Origin: Rhodospirillaceae bacterium | GTDB taxonomy: Bacteria; Pseudomonadota; Alphaproteobacteria; SHVP01 | Assembly (NCBI GenBank): GCA_002722055.1 | Contig: PBKD01000010.1 | Coordinates: forward strand, 1 to 64,000 | Direction of reading: 5' to 3' | DNA length: 64,000 nt | Shown: positions 54,734-63,344 of the stretch, piece by piece | How the letters are laid out: every line of letters begins with the position of its first letter | Numbering within the stretch: the stretch's first letter is position 1 | Notes under the pieces: model-generated | Told to the model about the DNA's origin: nothing | Databases searched by the model: none | What the model saw: only the letters and a program-made list of their open reading frames with translations | Program-made: the position numbers and the translations under genes

Positions 54734-55366
54734 TTATAAAAAAGTACTAATTTCTTCAAAAATATCTTCAAACATTCTTTCACTTAACCTTTTTGTGCTA
54801 GTGTTATATCTAGAGCAGTGATAACTGTTTATGAGTTTAATATTTTTATTTATATTATGACATTCTCCATGACTAAATTTAAAATCCTTCATTTTGAGTT
54901 TAAAACAAGTTAATATAGAATTATGAGCAACTGTTCCTAATGAAAGAATTATTTTAAGGTTTTTCATACAGGAAATTTCTTTTTTTAGATATGAGCTGCA
55001 ATTTTTTATTTCTTTTGTCTCTGGCTTATTTTTTGGTGGGACACATTTTACTGCATTTGTAATTCTGCAATTATTTAATTTTAATGTATCTGATGACCCA
55101 GGGTCATATTTACCATTAGCAAACTTAAATTTTATTAAAGTTTTATATAAAAGCACTCCTGCAAAATCACCAGTAAATGGTCTTCCTGTTTTATTTGCCC
55201 CATGGATTCCAGGTGCCAGGCCTACTATTAGTAGCTCTGATGATAAAGAACCAAATGACGAAACAGGGTTGTTAAAGTACTTTGGATATTTTAGTATATT
55301 TTCTTTTCTAAAGTTAGAAAGTCTTATACATTTTATACAATTTTTTTTAGGTTCTAAATTCTTCAT
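54734..55366 (-). CDS. Uracil-DNA glycosylase, family 5 (UDGb) type
   Basis: DNA-repair glycosylase of 210 residues that removes uracil and related bases. Motif 1 is GLAPGIHGANKTGRPFTGD near residue 50, as in UDGb enzymes. The iron-sulfur cysteines are probably Cys10 and Cys13 (CIKC), the Cys in AVKCVPPK and that in IKNCSSY. Motif 2 reads YHCSRYNTSTKRL, where related enzymes have HPS; the Pro is replaced by Cys. It is tail-to-tail with smpB and divergent from folK across 55 bases. Confidence 0.85.
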   Translation of the reverse strand: MKNLEPKKNCIKCIRLSNFRKENILKYPKYFNNPVSSFGSLSSELLIVGLAPGIHGANKTGRPFTGDFAGVLLYKTLIKFKFANGKYDPGSSDTLKLNNCRITNAVKCVPPKNKPETKEIKNCSSYLKKEISCMKNLKIILSLGTVAHNSILTCFKLKMKDFKFSHGECHNINKNIKLINSYHCSRYNTSTKRLSERMFEDIFEEISTFL

Positions 55367-55421
55367 TTATATTTACACAGTTAGATTATAACCTCTTTAC
55401 ATGAAACGGTAACTATTTAAA

Positions 55422-55910
55422 ATGATTTATATAGGTCTTGGGGCAAATTTAAAGTATAAAAAAAACTTAAGTTTAGTTGACTCATTAAATTTAGCTATTG
55501 AAAAAATGAGTTATTTATCAATTAAAGTTCTAAATAAATCAAGTTTCTTCTCTTCTGCGCCAGTACCGTTAACGAATCAACCTTGGTTTGTAAATAGTGT
55601 AATCTCAATTGAAACTACCTTTGCTCCTGTAGAATTACTCAAAAATTTACATAGTATAGAAAAAGAATTTGGTAGGAAAAGAGATAAGAAATGGGGTCCA
55701 AGATCCCTTGATTTAGATGTTATATCCTACAATAAAATAAAATCAATTTCAAAAATAAACCTTCCACACCCAAGAATGCATGAGAGAGCTTTTGTTTTAT
55801 ATCCTTTAAAAGAGCTAGATAAAAACTGGATACATCCAATTTCAGGAAAATCTGTGAGCCAGCTAATAAACGAATTACCTGTTGGACAAGTTATAAGAAA
55901 AATATCCTAA
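55422..55910 (+). CDS. folK: HPPK, folate biosynthesis pyrophosphokinase
   Basis: Transfers pyrophosphate from ATP to 6-hydroxymethyl-7,8-dihydropterin. Motifs: YIGLGANLKYKKNLS at the start, FSSAPVPLTNQPWFVN, KKWGPRSLDLDVI with the two magnesium-binding Asp near residues 105-107, and LPHPRMHERAFVLYPL. Its 162 residues are typical. It stands 96 bases before rpoZ, with a promoter-like element in between. Confidence 0.96.
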   Translation: MIYIGLGANLKYKKNLSLVDSLNLAIEKMSYLSIKVLNKSSFFSSAPVPLTNQPWFVNSVISIETTFAPVELLKNLHSIEKEFGRKRDKKWGPRSLDLDVISYNKIKSISKINLPHPRMHERAFVLYPLKELDKNWIHPISGKSVSQLINELPVGQVIRKIS

Positions 55911-55945
55911 AAAGCTATTTTTTTTTAAATATTTTATTCCTTTAG

Positions 55946-55974
55946 TTGATAATATTATACATTTGTTCTATCAT
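55946..55974 (+). promoter_or_regulatory. Putative sigma-70-type promoter of rpoZ-rsh
   Basis: TTGATA (55946-55951) and TATCAT (55969-55974) are separated by 17 bases, the optimal spacing, and lie 33 bases before the rpoZ ATG. Because the DNA is AT-rich this is a moderate call only. Confidence 0.4.
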
Positions 55975-56006
55975 TTATATTGTTTAACGTTTAATTTGAG
56001 ATTAAC

Positions 56007-56381
56007 ATGGCTAGAGTAACAGTAGAAGATTGTGTAGAAATTCATCCAAATCGTTTTGACCTAGTTGTTCTTGCTGCCCAAAGGTCAAGAGAAATATCAT
56101 CTGGATCTCAAATAACTGTAGAAAGAGATAACGATAAAAACCCTGTTGTAGCTCTAAGAGAGGTAGCGGCACAAAAATTTACACCTGACCAATTAAAAGA
56201 ATCTCTTATACACAGTTTACAGAAACAAGTTGATGTTGACGAGCCTGAAGAAGATGATATGGCCGTTCTGATGCCTAGTGATTGGGTTCCAGAGCCAGAA
56301 CCAAAAAGACCTGTTGAAAAATACGATGAAAATGAGTCAAATTATTCCTCAGGTATCTATGATAAAAATTTTACTAAATAA
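56007..56381 (+). CDS. rpoZ: RNA polymerase omega subunit
   Basis: Small subunit that helps assemble RNA polymerase and, in many bacteria, takes part in ppGpp binding. The N-terminus [30 protein letters not shown] is diagnostic when compared in pieces: [28 protein letters not shown] follows. An acidic C-terminal tail (about 40 residues) is longer than in E. coli, giving 124 residues. It is next to rsh, the usual order in proteobacteria. Confidence 0.95.
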   Translation: MARVTVEDCVEIHPNRFDLVVLAAQRSREISSGSQITVERDNDKNPVVALREVAAQKFTPDQLKESLIHSLQKQVDVDEPEEDDMAVLMPSDWVPEPEPKRPVEKYDENESNYSSGIYDKNFTK

Positions 56382-56447
56382 ATAACTTTATAGTCTTTTC
56401 AACTGTTTCTAAGTAATCTCTTTATTTATGAGGTGATTTATCTTTTT

Positions 56448-58628
56448 ATGAAGCATGCTCAACTAATAGATAAGATTAAGCTTTATGAGCCAAACTTTGA
56501 TCAGGAGTTAATTAAAAAGGCTTACACATTTTCAATGCGTGCCCACGAATCACAAGTAAGAGAATCTGGCGATCCATACTTTCTACATCCTTTGGCAGTT
56601 GCAGGAATTATTGTTGATATGAGATTAGACTCAGCAACAATTGCCACGGCATTACTACATGATACCGTTGAAGATACTTTAGCTACAATTGTTCAAATAG
56701 AAGAAAATTTTGGCAAAGAGGTTGCTCAACTTGTAGACGGTGTTACTAAATTATCTCAATTAAAACTAGATTCTGTTAACGAGAAGAATAAAGAGGCTGA
56801 AAACTTTAGAAAGTTACTTTTAGCAATGTCAAATGATCTAAGAGTTCTCCTAGTAAAGTTAGCCGATAGACTACACAATATGCGTACCCTTAATTTTATA
56901 TCTAGTGAGAAAAAACGTAAAAGGATAGCTACAGAAACAATGGATATATATGCGCCACTTGCTGGAAGAATAGGAATGCATGAAATCAAAGAGGAATTAG
57001 AGGATTTAGCTTTTAGTGAATTGAACTTTAAAGCCCATTCTTCAATAATAAGAAGATTAAGTTTTCTAAAAGAAGAATATGATAATGTTACTTCACAGAT
57101 AAAAAAAAATTTAAAAAAAATACTGAGTCACTCTTCAATTAATTCTGATATTGTTGGTAGAGAAAAAAAACCTTTTTCTATTTGGAGAAAAATGCAAAGG
57201 AAAAATATAAGTTTTGAAAATCTTTCTGATGTGGTCGCCTTTAGAATTATTGTGAATAATATAGAAGATTGTTACAAAGCCCTTGGAAAAATACACCAAA
57301 ACTATTCTCTTGTTCCAGATAGATTTAAAGATTATATATCTACTCCAAAACAAAATGGTTATAAATCAATTCATACTACTGTTATTGAATCTAGTGGAAG
57401 AAGGGTTGAGGTTCAAATACGTACGAGAGAAATGAATGAAATTGCAGAATATGGTTTTGCAGCGCATTGGAAATATAAGGATGAATTAAATAACAGCAAG
57501 TCTCTTGATGGAGTTCAATACAGATGGATAAGAGAGTTATTAGAAATACTTGAGCATGGAGGTAACCCGAAGGAATTCTTAGAAAATACTAAATTAGAAA
57601 TGTACCAAGATCAGGTATTTTGTTTTTCTCCAAAGGGAGAGCTATATAGTCTTCCCACTGGATCTACACCTGTTGATTTTGCTTACGCAGTTCATACTCA
57701 GATAGGTGATAACTGTGTAGGTGCTAAGGTTAATGGTAGAATTATACCTCTTAGATCAGTATTAAAAAATGGAGATCAAGTAGAAATAATGGTTTCAACT
57801 GCTCAAACTCCCTCGCCAATATGGCTTAATTTCGTTGCCACTGGTAAAGCACGTTCAGCTATTCGTAGGTTTATTAGGGATCAACAATTAAGTGAGTATG
57901 TTGACCTGGGTAAAGCAATTTTAGAGAGATCCTTTTCAAATAGTAATTTAGATAATAATAAAAAGAATATTTTTCGAGCAAGAAAAATTTTTGAATTTAA
58001 AACAGACGAAGAGCTTTTTGCAAGTATTGGTGAAGGTCTAATTTCTGGTAAGCATGTTATAGATGCTATAAACCCTGAAAATTTTGAACAAAAAAGTTTT
58101 GTTAGGTCACTTGCTCCAAATTTTTTTAGAAATGCAATAAATAAGGTCAGGCATGGTCAATCTAAAGGTGGTGATCATTCTATTCCCATTAAGGGCCTCA
58201 TACCAGGTATGGCAGTTCATCTAGCAACTTGTTGTCATCCCTTAATTGGTGATAGGATCGTTGGTATTCAGACTCCTGGACGAGGTATTACCGTTCATAC
58301 AATTGATTGCGCGAGTTTAGAAAATTTTGGAAGTGTACCTGAAAACTGGCTTGATGTTTCTTGGGATAAGAGTAGTGATGAGATAAGTTATTTAGTGGGT
58401 AGAATAAAGCTTACTCTCACAAACGAGCCAGGTGCTTTGCATGCTGTTACAGGAATAGTATCTTCAAACTTAGGAAATATAAATAATATTTTAATTGCAA
58501 ATAGATCAGAAGATTATTTTGATTTTAGGTTTGACATAGAGGTAAGAGATGTTAAACATCTAACAGAAATAATTGCAGCTTTAAGAGCTGAACCAATGGT
58601 CCATAATGTTGACAGGCTTCGTGAATGA
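56448..58628 (+). CDS. rsh: Bifunctional (p)ppGpp synthetase/hydrolase
   Basis: RelA/SpoT homologue of about 726 residues that makes and destroys the alarmone ppGpp. The hydrolase HD domain is intact: RAHESQVRESGDPYFLHP, with the His-Asp pair in LLHDTVEDT near residue 70 and LADRLHNMRTL near residue 140. The synthetase domain has RIIVNNIEDCYKALG, DYISTPKQNGYKSIHT and VEVQIRTREM. TGS (FCFSPKGELYSLPTG), a ZFD-type CCHPLIGDRIVG and a C-terminal ACT domain follow. I use the ATG at 56448 (MKHAQLIDKI), which fits the alphaproteobacterial start better than the GTG at 56433. It overlaps pyrE by 4 bases. Confidence 0.96.
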   Translation: MKHAQLIDKIKLYEPNFDQELIKKAYTFSMRAHESQVRESGDPYFLHPLAVAGIIVDMRLDSATIATALLHDTVEDTLATIVQIEENFGKEVAQLVDGVTKLSQLKLDSVNEKNKEAENFRKLLLAMSNDLRVLLVKLADRLHNMRTLNFISSEKKRKRIATETMDIYAPLAGRIGMHEIKEELEDLAFSELNFKAHSSIIRRLSFLKEEYDNVTSQIKKNLKKILSHSSINSDIVGREKKPFSIWRKMQRKNISFENLSDVVAFRIIVNNIEDCYKALGKIHQNYSLVPDRFKDYISTPKQNGYKSIHTTVIESSGRRVEVQIRTREMNEIAEYGFAAHWKYKDELNNSKSLDGVQYRWIRELLEILEHGGNPKEFLENTKLEMYQDQVFCFSPKGELYSLPTGSTPVDFAYAVHTQIGDNCVGAKVNGRIIPLRSVLKNGDQVEIMVSTAQTPSPIWLNFVATGKARSAIRRFIRDQQLSEYVDLGKAILERSFSNSNLDNNKKNIFRARKIFEFKTDEELFASIGEGLISGKHVIDAINPENFEQKSFVRSLAPNFFRNAINKVRHGQSKGGDHSIPIKGLIPGMAVHLATCCHPLIGDRIVGIQTPGRGITVHTIDCASLENFGSVPENWLDVSWDKSSDEISYLVGRIKLTLTNEPGALHAVTGIVSSNLGNINNILIANRSEDYFDFRFDIEVRDVKHLTEIIAALRAEPMVHNVDRLRE

Positions 58629-59212
58629 AAGACGAAGATATATTAAACTATTTCAAAAAGTCTGGTGCTCTTCTGGAAGGGCACTTCATTCTTAGCTCAG
58701 GCTTTCATAGTGCAATGTATTTGCAATGTGCAAAAATATTTATGGATCCAAAAAAATCCGAATATTTGTGTGAAATTTTAGCAAATAAAATAAAAGAAAA
58801 TATTAACTTAGATAAAATCGATATAGTATTATCACCTGCAATAGGTGGAATAATTATTGGTTATGTAATTTCAAAAAAAATCAACAAAAAATCGATTTTT
58901 CTAGAGAGAGTTGAGGGCGCGTTTACCTTAAGAAGAGGTTTTAAATTTTCTCGAGGCACAAGGGTTCTTATAATTGAAGATGTTATAACTACTGGAAAAA
59001 GCTCTAATGAATGCATAAGCTATGTAGAGTGTCATGGTGGTAAAGTCATCGGTATTGCTTGTTTGGTTGATAGAACATCTAATTTTACGTTTTCTAAATT
59101 AGGTATTATTTCTTTATTAAGATTAAGTATTCCCATCTATTCACCCAACGAAATTCCAGATAAACTTTTGGAAATTAAACCCATAAAGCCAGGAAGTAGA
59201 GGGTTAACTTAA
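58625..59212 (+). CDS. pyrE: Orotate phosphoribosyltransferase
   Basis: Joins orotate to PRPP in pyrimidine synthesis. Seen are ALLEGHFILSSGFHSAMYLQCAKIF near the start in pieces typical of the short (PyrE-like, 195-residue) form, SPAIGGIIIGYVIS, the FLERVEGAFTLRRGF loop, and the PRPP motif VLIIEDVITTGKSSNE near residue 120. The ATG overlaps the rsh stop (ATGA). Confidence 0.95.
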   Translation: MKDEDILNYFKKSGALLEGHFILSSGFHSAMYLQCAKIFMDPKKSEYLCEILANKIKENINLDKIDIVLSPAIGGIIIGYVISKKINKKSIFLERVEGAFTLRRGFKFSRGTRVLIIEDVITTGKSSNECISYVECHGGKVIGIACLVDRTSNFTFSKLGIISLLRLSIPIYSPNEIPDKLLEIKPIKPGSRGLT

Positions 59213-59758
59213 TTGCTATTTGGAAGTCGTAAACCGAAAAATTATTTTAAAGTTATAATTAATTTTTTTTGGCCAAAAACTGGTATCAAAAGAGCAGTTA
59301 AATATAGTAGATATCGCTTTATTCGATTGCCTGGTTCTTCATATTCAATTGCTGCTGGATTTGCATGTGGTGTAGCAGTTTCATTTACTCCACTTATAGG
59401 GTTTCATTTTGTTGGAGCGGCATTTTTTGCGTGGTTAATTGGAGGTAATTTGATTGCTTCTGCAATAGGAACAGCAATTGGAAACCCTTGGACTTTTCCT
59501 TTAATTTGGTTTTGGATTCTAAACTTAGGTAGGTGGGTTATAGGAGATTTTTCAAATAATATTGATACTGACCTTGAAATAACAAATAGCTCTATAACAA
59601 ATAATGTGAATGAAGTTTTAATACCCATGTTGATTGGTGGCTTAATTATGGCTCCAGTAACTTGGTTTGCTTCATATTACCCTACAAAATATCTAATTGT
59701 CTCATATCGTGCAGCAAGAAAGATAAGAATAGACAAAAAGAAAAAAATTAACAAATAA
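59213..59758 (+). CDS. DUF2062 membrane protein
   Basis: A 181-residue inner-membrane protein of the DUF2062 family, which has no settled function. Family traits seen: SSYSIAAGFACGVAVSFTPLIGFH, an aromatic-rich central pair of helices with GNPWTFPLIWFWIL, and a third helix VLIPMLIGGLIMAPVTWF. The tail is basic. It begins with TTG directly after the pyrE stop. Its place between pyrE and pdxJ is common in alphaproteobacteria. Confidence 0.9.
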   Translation: MLFGSRKPKNYFKVIINFFWPKTGIKRAVKYSRYRFIRLPGSSYSIAAGFACGVAVSFTPLIGFHFVGAAFFAWLIGGNLIASAIGTAIGNPWTFPLIWFWILNLGRWVIGDFSNNIDTDLEITNSSITNNVNEVLIPMLIGGLIMAPVTWFASYYPTKYLIVSYRAARKIRIDKKKKINK

Positions 59759-59782
59759 ATATTTAAGAGATTTAATGCTAAA

Positions 59783-60532
59783 ATGGAAAATAAAAAAAAT
59801 AAATTTATAAGATTGGGTGTAAATATTGATCATGTTGCGACTATTAGAAATGCTAGAGGTGGTTTAAAGCCTGACCCTCTTAGAGCTGCTAAAATAGCAG
59901 TAGATGCCGGGGCTGATGTGATTACTATTCACCTGAGAGAAGATAGAAGACACGTTAACGATCAAGATGTAGAAAATTTAATTCAAAAAATGAATGTCCC
60001 GATTAACCTAGAGATTGCATGTACAGATGAAATGATAAATTTTGCGTATAATCAAAAACCTAATTCAGTTTGTTTGGTTCCTGAGAAACGAGAAGAAAAA
60101 ACAACTGAAGGTGGTCTAGATGTTGTTAAGTTTCAGAAAAAAATAGCCCCAGCAATCGGTAAGCTTATGGAAAGGGGAATAAAAGTTGCCTTATTTATTG
60201 AGCCAGAATATTCTCAAATAGAGGCTGCTGCTTCAATTGGAGTTCCCGTGGTCGAGCTTCATACAGGTACTTATAGCAACTTTCAAGGTAATTTAATGTT
60301 GAATGAATTGAAAAAAATTAAAAATAATTCTAAAGAAGTTGTAAAATTGGGTATGGAATGTCACGCAGGTCACGGTCTTACATTTGATAATGTATTCGAA
60401 ATAGCAAAAATAAAGGATATAGTAGAACTTAATATTGGACATTTTTTGATTGGTGAGGCTATCTTTATAGGTATTGACAATGCGATAAAAGAAATGAAAT
60501 CAATTATTTTGTCTTCAAGAAATTTAATTTAG
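59783..60532 (+). CDS. pdxJ: Pyridoxine 5'-phosphate synthase
   Basis: Last step of the DXP-dependent vitamin B6 pathway: it condenses 1-deoxyxylulose 5-phosphate with 3-amino-2-oxopropyl phosphate. Motifs: LGVNIDHVATIRNARGG near the start, ITIHLREDRRHV, NLEIACTDEM, CLVPEKREEKTTEGGLDV, and GHGLTFDNV with ELNIGHFLIGEAIF at the end. Its 249 residues are typical, and it precedes acpS by 11 bases. Confidence 0.97.
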   Translation: MENKKNKFIRLGVNIDHVATIRNARGGLKPDPLRAAKIAVDAGADVITIHLREDRRHVNDQDVENLIQKMNVPINLEIACTDEMINFAYNQKPNSVCLVPEKREEKTTEGGLDVVKFQKKIAPAIGKLMERGIKVALFIEPEYSQIEAAASIGVPVVELHTGTYSNFQGNLMLNELKKIKNNSKEVVKLGMECHAGHGLTFDNVFEIAKIKDIVELNIGHFLIGEAIFIGIDNAIKEMKSIILSSRNLI

Positions 60533-60543
60533 AAAAATTAACA

Positions 60544-60936
60544 ATGATTGTTGGAATTGGCACTGATATTATAAATATTGACAGAATAGAGTCTGTAATT
60601 AACCGATATGGTGATAAGTTTATTAATAGAGTTTATAGTCAGACTGAAATAAAAAAATCAGAATCCAGAGTTAATAGAGTAGCTTCTTATGCTAAAAGAT
60701 TTGCCGCAAAAGAAGCATGTTCAAAGGCGTTAGGAACTGGGTTTAGACAAGGGGTTTTTATGAAAGATCTATCGGTTGTCAATTTAAGCTCAGGAAAACC
60801 TACTATGCAGCTTTCAGGAGGCGCGTTAGATAGATTAATTAAGATTACTCCTAAGGACTCAAAATTACAAATTGATCTCTCAATAACTGACGAACCACCA
60901 TATGCATTTGCAACAGTAATTATCTCAATAAACTGA
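60544..60936 (+). CDS. acpS: Holo-ACP synthase
   Basis: Attaches 4'-phosphopantetheine to carrier proteins. Motifs: IVGIGTDIINIDRIE at the start with the metal-binding Asp, KRFAAKEACSKALGTGF near residue 55 with the catalytic Glu, and LSSGKPTMQLSG. The length of 130 residues is usual. Besides the fatty-acid ACP, it might also modify the free-standing carrier protein at 12069, as no other phosphopantetheinyl transferase is seen in this window. Confidence 0.96.
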   Translation: MIVGIGTDIINIDRIESVINRYGDKFINRVYSQTEIKKSESRVNRVASYAKRFAAKEACSKALGTGFRQGVFMKDLSVVNLSSGKPTMQLSGGALDRLIKITPKDSKLQIDLSITDEPPYAFATVIISIN

Positions 60937-60965
60937 TAAATAAAATAATGTATTAAGGATATAAC

Positions 60966-61688
60966 TTGAAAGAAAAAAAATTAAACAAAAAAAAACAAAA
61001 AGGGGGTATATTTGAAACAATCAAGACCCTTATTTATGCAATTATAATCGCAATGCTAATAAGAACTGTAGGTTATGAGCCTTTCAATATACCTTCAGGT
61101 TCTATGAAACCTTCTTTATTGGTCGGAGATTATCTTTTTGTTTCAAAGTTTTCATATGGATATAGTAGATACTCAATACCGCTGGGCTTACCAATTTTTA
61201 ATGGTAGAATTTTTTCGAAGTATCCAGAAAGAGGTGATGTAGCTGTATTTAAATTGCCTAGTGATAATTCTACAGATTATATAAAAAGAGTAATTGGTTT
61301 ACCAGGAGATGAAATACAAATTAGAGATGGCGTTCTTTTCATCAACAATAAAAAGGTAATTAGAGAAAAAGTAAAAGATTTTTATGAAAAAGATAGATAT
61401 GGTAACACAGTAAGAGTTGAGCAATATAAAGAGATACTTCCAAACGGTGTTGAATATCTAACTTTAGATACAAACGAAGACTCGGTAGCTGATAATACCA
61501 GAGTATATAAAATTAAACCTGGTCATGTTTTTATGATGGGTGATAACAGAGACGACTCTGCAGATAGTAGATTTTCACAAGTTGGCCAGGTTCCAGTTAT
61601 AAATTTTGTTGGTAAAGCTGAGATATTATTTTTCTCATTATATGATTGGAAGATAAGGTTTAATAGAATTTTAATGATGATTCGTTAA
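60966..61688 (+). CDS. lepB: Signal peptidase I
   Basis: Inner-membrane Ser/Lys protease that removes signal peptides. One N-terminal membrane segment (IKTLIYAIIIAMLIRTVGY) precedes the catalytic serine in FNIPSGSMKPSLLVGD near residue 46. The catalytic lysine is in DYIKRVIGLPGDEI near residue 105, and MMGDNRDDSADSR follows near residue 195. It starts with TTG at 60966 after an AAGGA SD. It is followed by rnc after 6 bases. Confidence 0.96.
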   Translation: MKEKKLNKKKQKGGIFETIKTLIYAIIIAMLIRTVGYEPFNIPSGSMKPSLLVGDYLFVSKFSYGYSRYSIPLGLPIFNGRIFSKYPERGDVAVFKLPSDNSTDYIKRVIGLPGDEIQIRDGVLFINNKKVIREKVKDFYEKDRYGNTVRVEQYKEILPNGVEYLTLDTNEDSVADNTRVYKIKPGHVFMMGDNRDDSADSRFSQVGQVPVINFVGKAEILFFSLYDWKIRFNRILMMIR

Positions 61689-61694
61689 CTAAGA

Positions 61695-62387
61695 ATGGAT
61701 AATTTTTCTAAATTATATATTAAAATTGGTTATAAATTTAAAGATTTTAACCTGATTAAAAAAGCATTAACTCATTCTTCGGTCCTCAACAAATTCGAGA
61801 GTAATGATAAGCTTGAATTTTTAGGTGATAGGGTTTTAGGTTTAATTATAGCAAAAAAATTATATTCCGACTTTCCTGATGCAAAGACAGGCGATCTTGC
61901 ACAAAAGTTTAATTACTTAGTGAGGAGTGAAACATTAGTAAAAGTAGCAGAAAGAATTTCATTAGGAAAATTTATCTATATTTCTCAGAGTGAAGAAAAA
62001 AATGGTGGAAGGTTTAAATCAGCAATATTGGCAGATACTTGTGAAGCTTTAATTGCTGCAATCTATTTAGATGGTGGTATTTCAAATGCAGAAAAATTTA
62101 TAAATACTTTTTGGGAAGACTTAATTTTAGAAAAAGAATTATCAATAAAAGACTCAAAAAGCGCTTTACAAGAATGGTCGCATGCCAACCTGGGTGTTAC
62201 ACCTGAATATTGTGAAATTTCATCTAGTGGTCCTTCTCATAATCCAAATTTTCTGGTTGAAGTTATTTTACCTGGTTTTGAAAAGTATACTGGTAATGGT
62301 GTTACAAAAAGAAAAGCACAACAAGAGGCTGCTAAAAAATTATTGGATCACTTAAAGAAAATAAAATATGCACAAATTAAAAAATAG
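61695..62387 (+). CDS. rnc: Ribonuclease III
   Basis: Double-strand-specific RNase for rRNA and mRNA processing. The signature NDKLEFLGDRVLGLIIA near residue 38 and the acidic DTCEALIAAIYLDGG near residue 115 form the metal site. The C-terminal double-strand RNA-binding domain has SALQEWSHANLG and KRKAQQEAAKKLL. Its 230 residues are normal. The rnc-era order is standard. Confidence 0.97.
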   Translation: MDNFSKLYIKIGYKFKDFNLIKKALTHSSVLNKFESNDKLEFLGDRVLGLIIAKKLYSDFPDAKTGDLAQKFNYLVRSETLVKVAERISLGKFIYISQSEEKNGGRFKSAILADTCEALIAAIYLDGGISNAEKFINTFWEDLILEKELSIKDSKSALQEWSHANLGVTPEYCEISSSGPSHNPNFLVEVILPGFEKYTGNGVTKRKAQQEAAKKLLDHLKKIKYAQIKK

Positions 62388-63270
62388 CAAACATTCAGTT
62401 AATATGGAAACATTTGCTGGTTATATAACTTTAATAGGTGCCCCTAATTCTGGTAAATCAACTTTTATGAATAGAGTTATTGGTCAAAAAGTTGCTATAG
62501 TCTCCCCAAAGGTTCAGACAACCAGATCGCGAATTTTAGGTATAGTTAATTATAATTCTTCTCAATTAATTTTTGTAGATATACCAGGAATCATAAAGCC
62601 AAAAGGTAAATTAAATTTAGCGATGATGAGTATCGCATGGTCGAGCATAAAAGATTCAGACATAAATATTTTCTTAATTGATGGTTCAAAAAATCCTGAG
62701 AAACTATTAGAAGAAAATAAAATAATTTTTGATGCATTAGGAAAAAAAATAAATAAAACAATCCTTGTTATAAATAAAATTGATAAATTAAAAAAAAATA
62801 AGCTACTTCAAGTTATTGAAAGGTTTGAAAGTAAAGATCAATACATGTCAATTTTTTTTATTTCTTCCCTAAATGGTGATGGAGTTAGTGATTTAATAAA
62901 ATTTATTTCACTAAAATTGCCAAATTCTGAATGGTTTTATCCTGAGGAACAAATAAGTGATATTCCAATGAGAGAATTAGTATCAGAAATCACAAGAGAG
63001 AAGCTCTTTTTATTTTTAAGCCAAGAACTCCCTTACTCATTAAAAGTACAAACAACTGGCTGGAAAGAGACAAAAAAAAATTATGTAAATATTTCGCAAA
63101 CTATATTTGTAAAAAAACAAAGTCAAAAAATTATTATTATTGGTAAAGAGGGAAGAAAAATTAAAGAGATAGGAATTTCAGCTAGAGTTGAAATAGAGAA
63201 GTTACTAAACATGAAAGTTTTCCTAAAATTGTTTATTAAAGTTGATAAAAATTGGGATTTAAATATCTAA
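62368..63270 (+). CDS. era: GTPase Era
   Basis: Essential GTPase for 30S ribosome assembly that binds 16S rRNA. G1 is GAPNSGKST, G2 includes TTRSRILG, G3 is DIPG (DTPG in most), and G4 is NKIDK. The C-terminal KH domain has IIGKEGRKIKEIGISARVEIE, with the GKEGRKIK loop. The given ATG overlaps rnc by 20 bases. An ATG at 62404 (METFAGYITLIG) fits the usual Era length better, but neither has a strong SD. Confidence 0.96.
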   Translation: MHKLKNSKHSVNMETFAGYITLIGAPNSGKSTFMNRVIGQKVAIVSPKVQTTRSRILGIVNYNSSQLIFVDIPGIIKPKGKLNLAMMSIAWSSIKDSDINIFLIDGSKNPEKLLEENKIIFDALGKKINKTILVINKIDKLKKNKLLQVIERFESKDQYMSIFFISSLNGDGVSDLIKFISLKLPNSEWFYPEEQISDIPMRELVSEITREKLFLFLSQELPYSLKVQTTGWKETKKNYVNISQTIFVKKQSQKIIIIGKEGRKIKEIGISARVEIEKLLNMKVFLKLFIKVDKNWDLNI

Positions 63271-63344
63271 AAAAGTTGATTTTTCTTAATTAGAAGTGAT
63301 TATATTTTGTTTAAATTTTAAATAATTTTAAAAAGGTAAATTTT

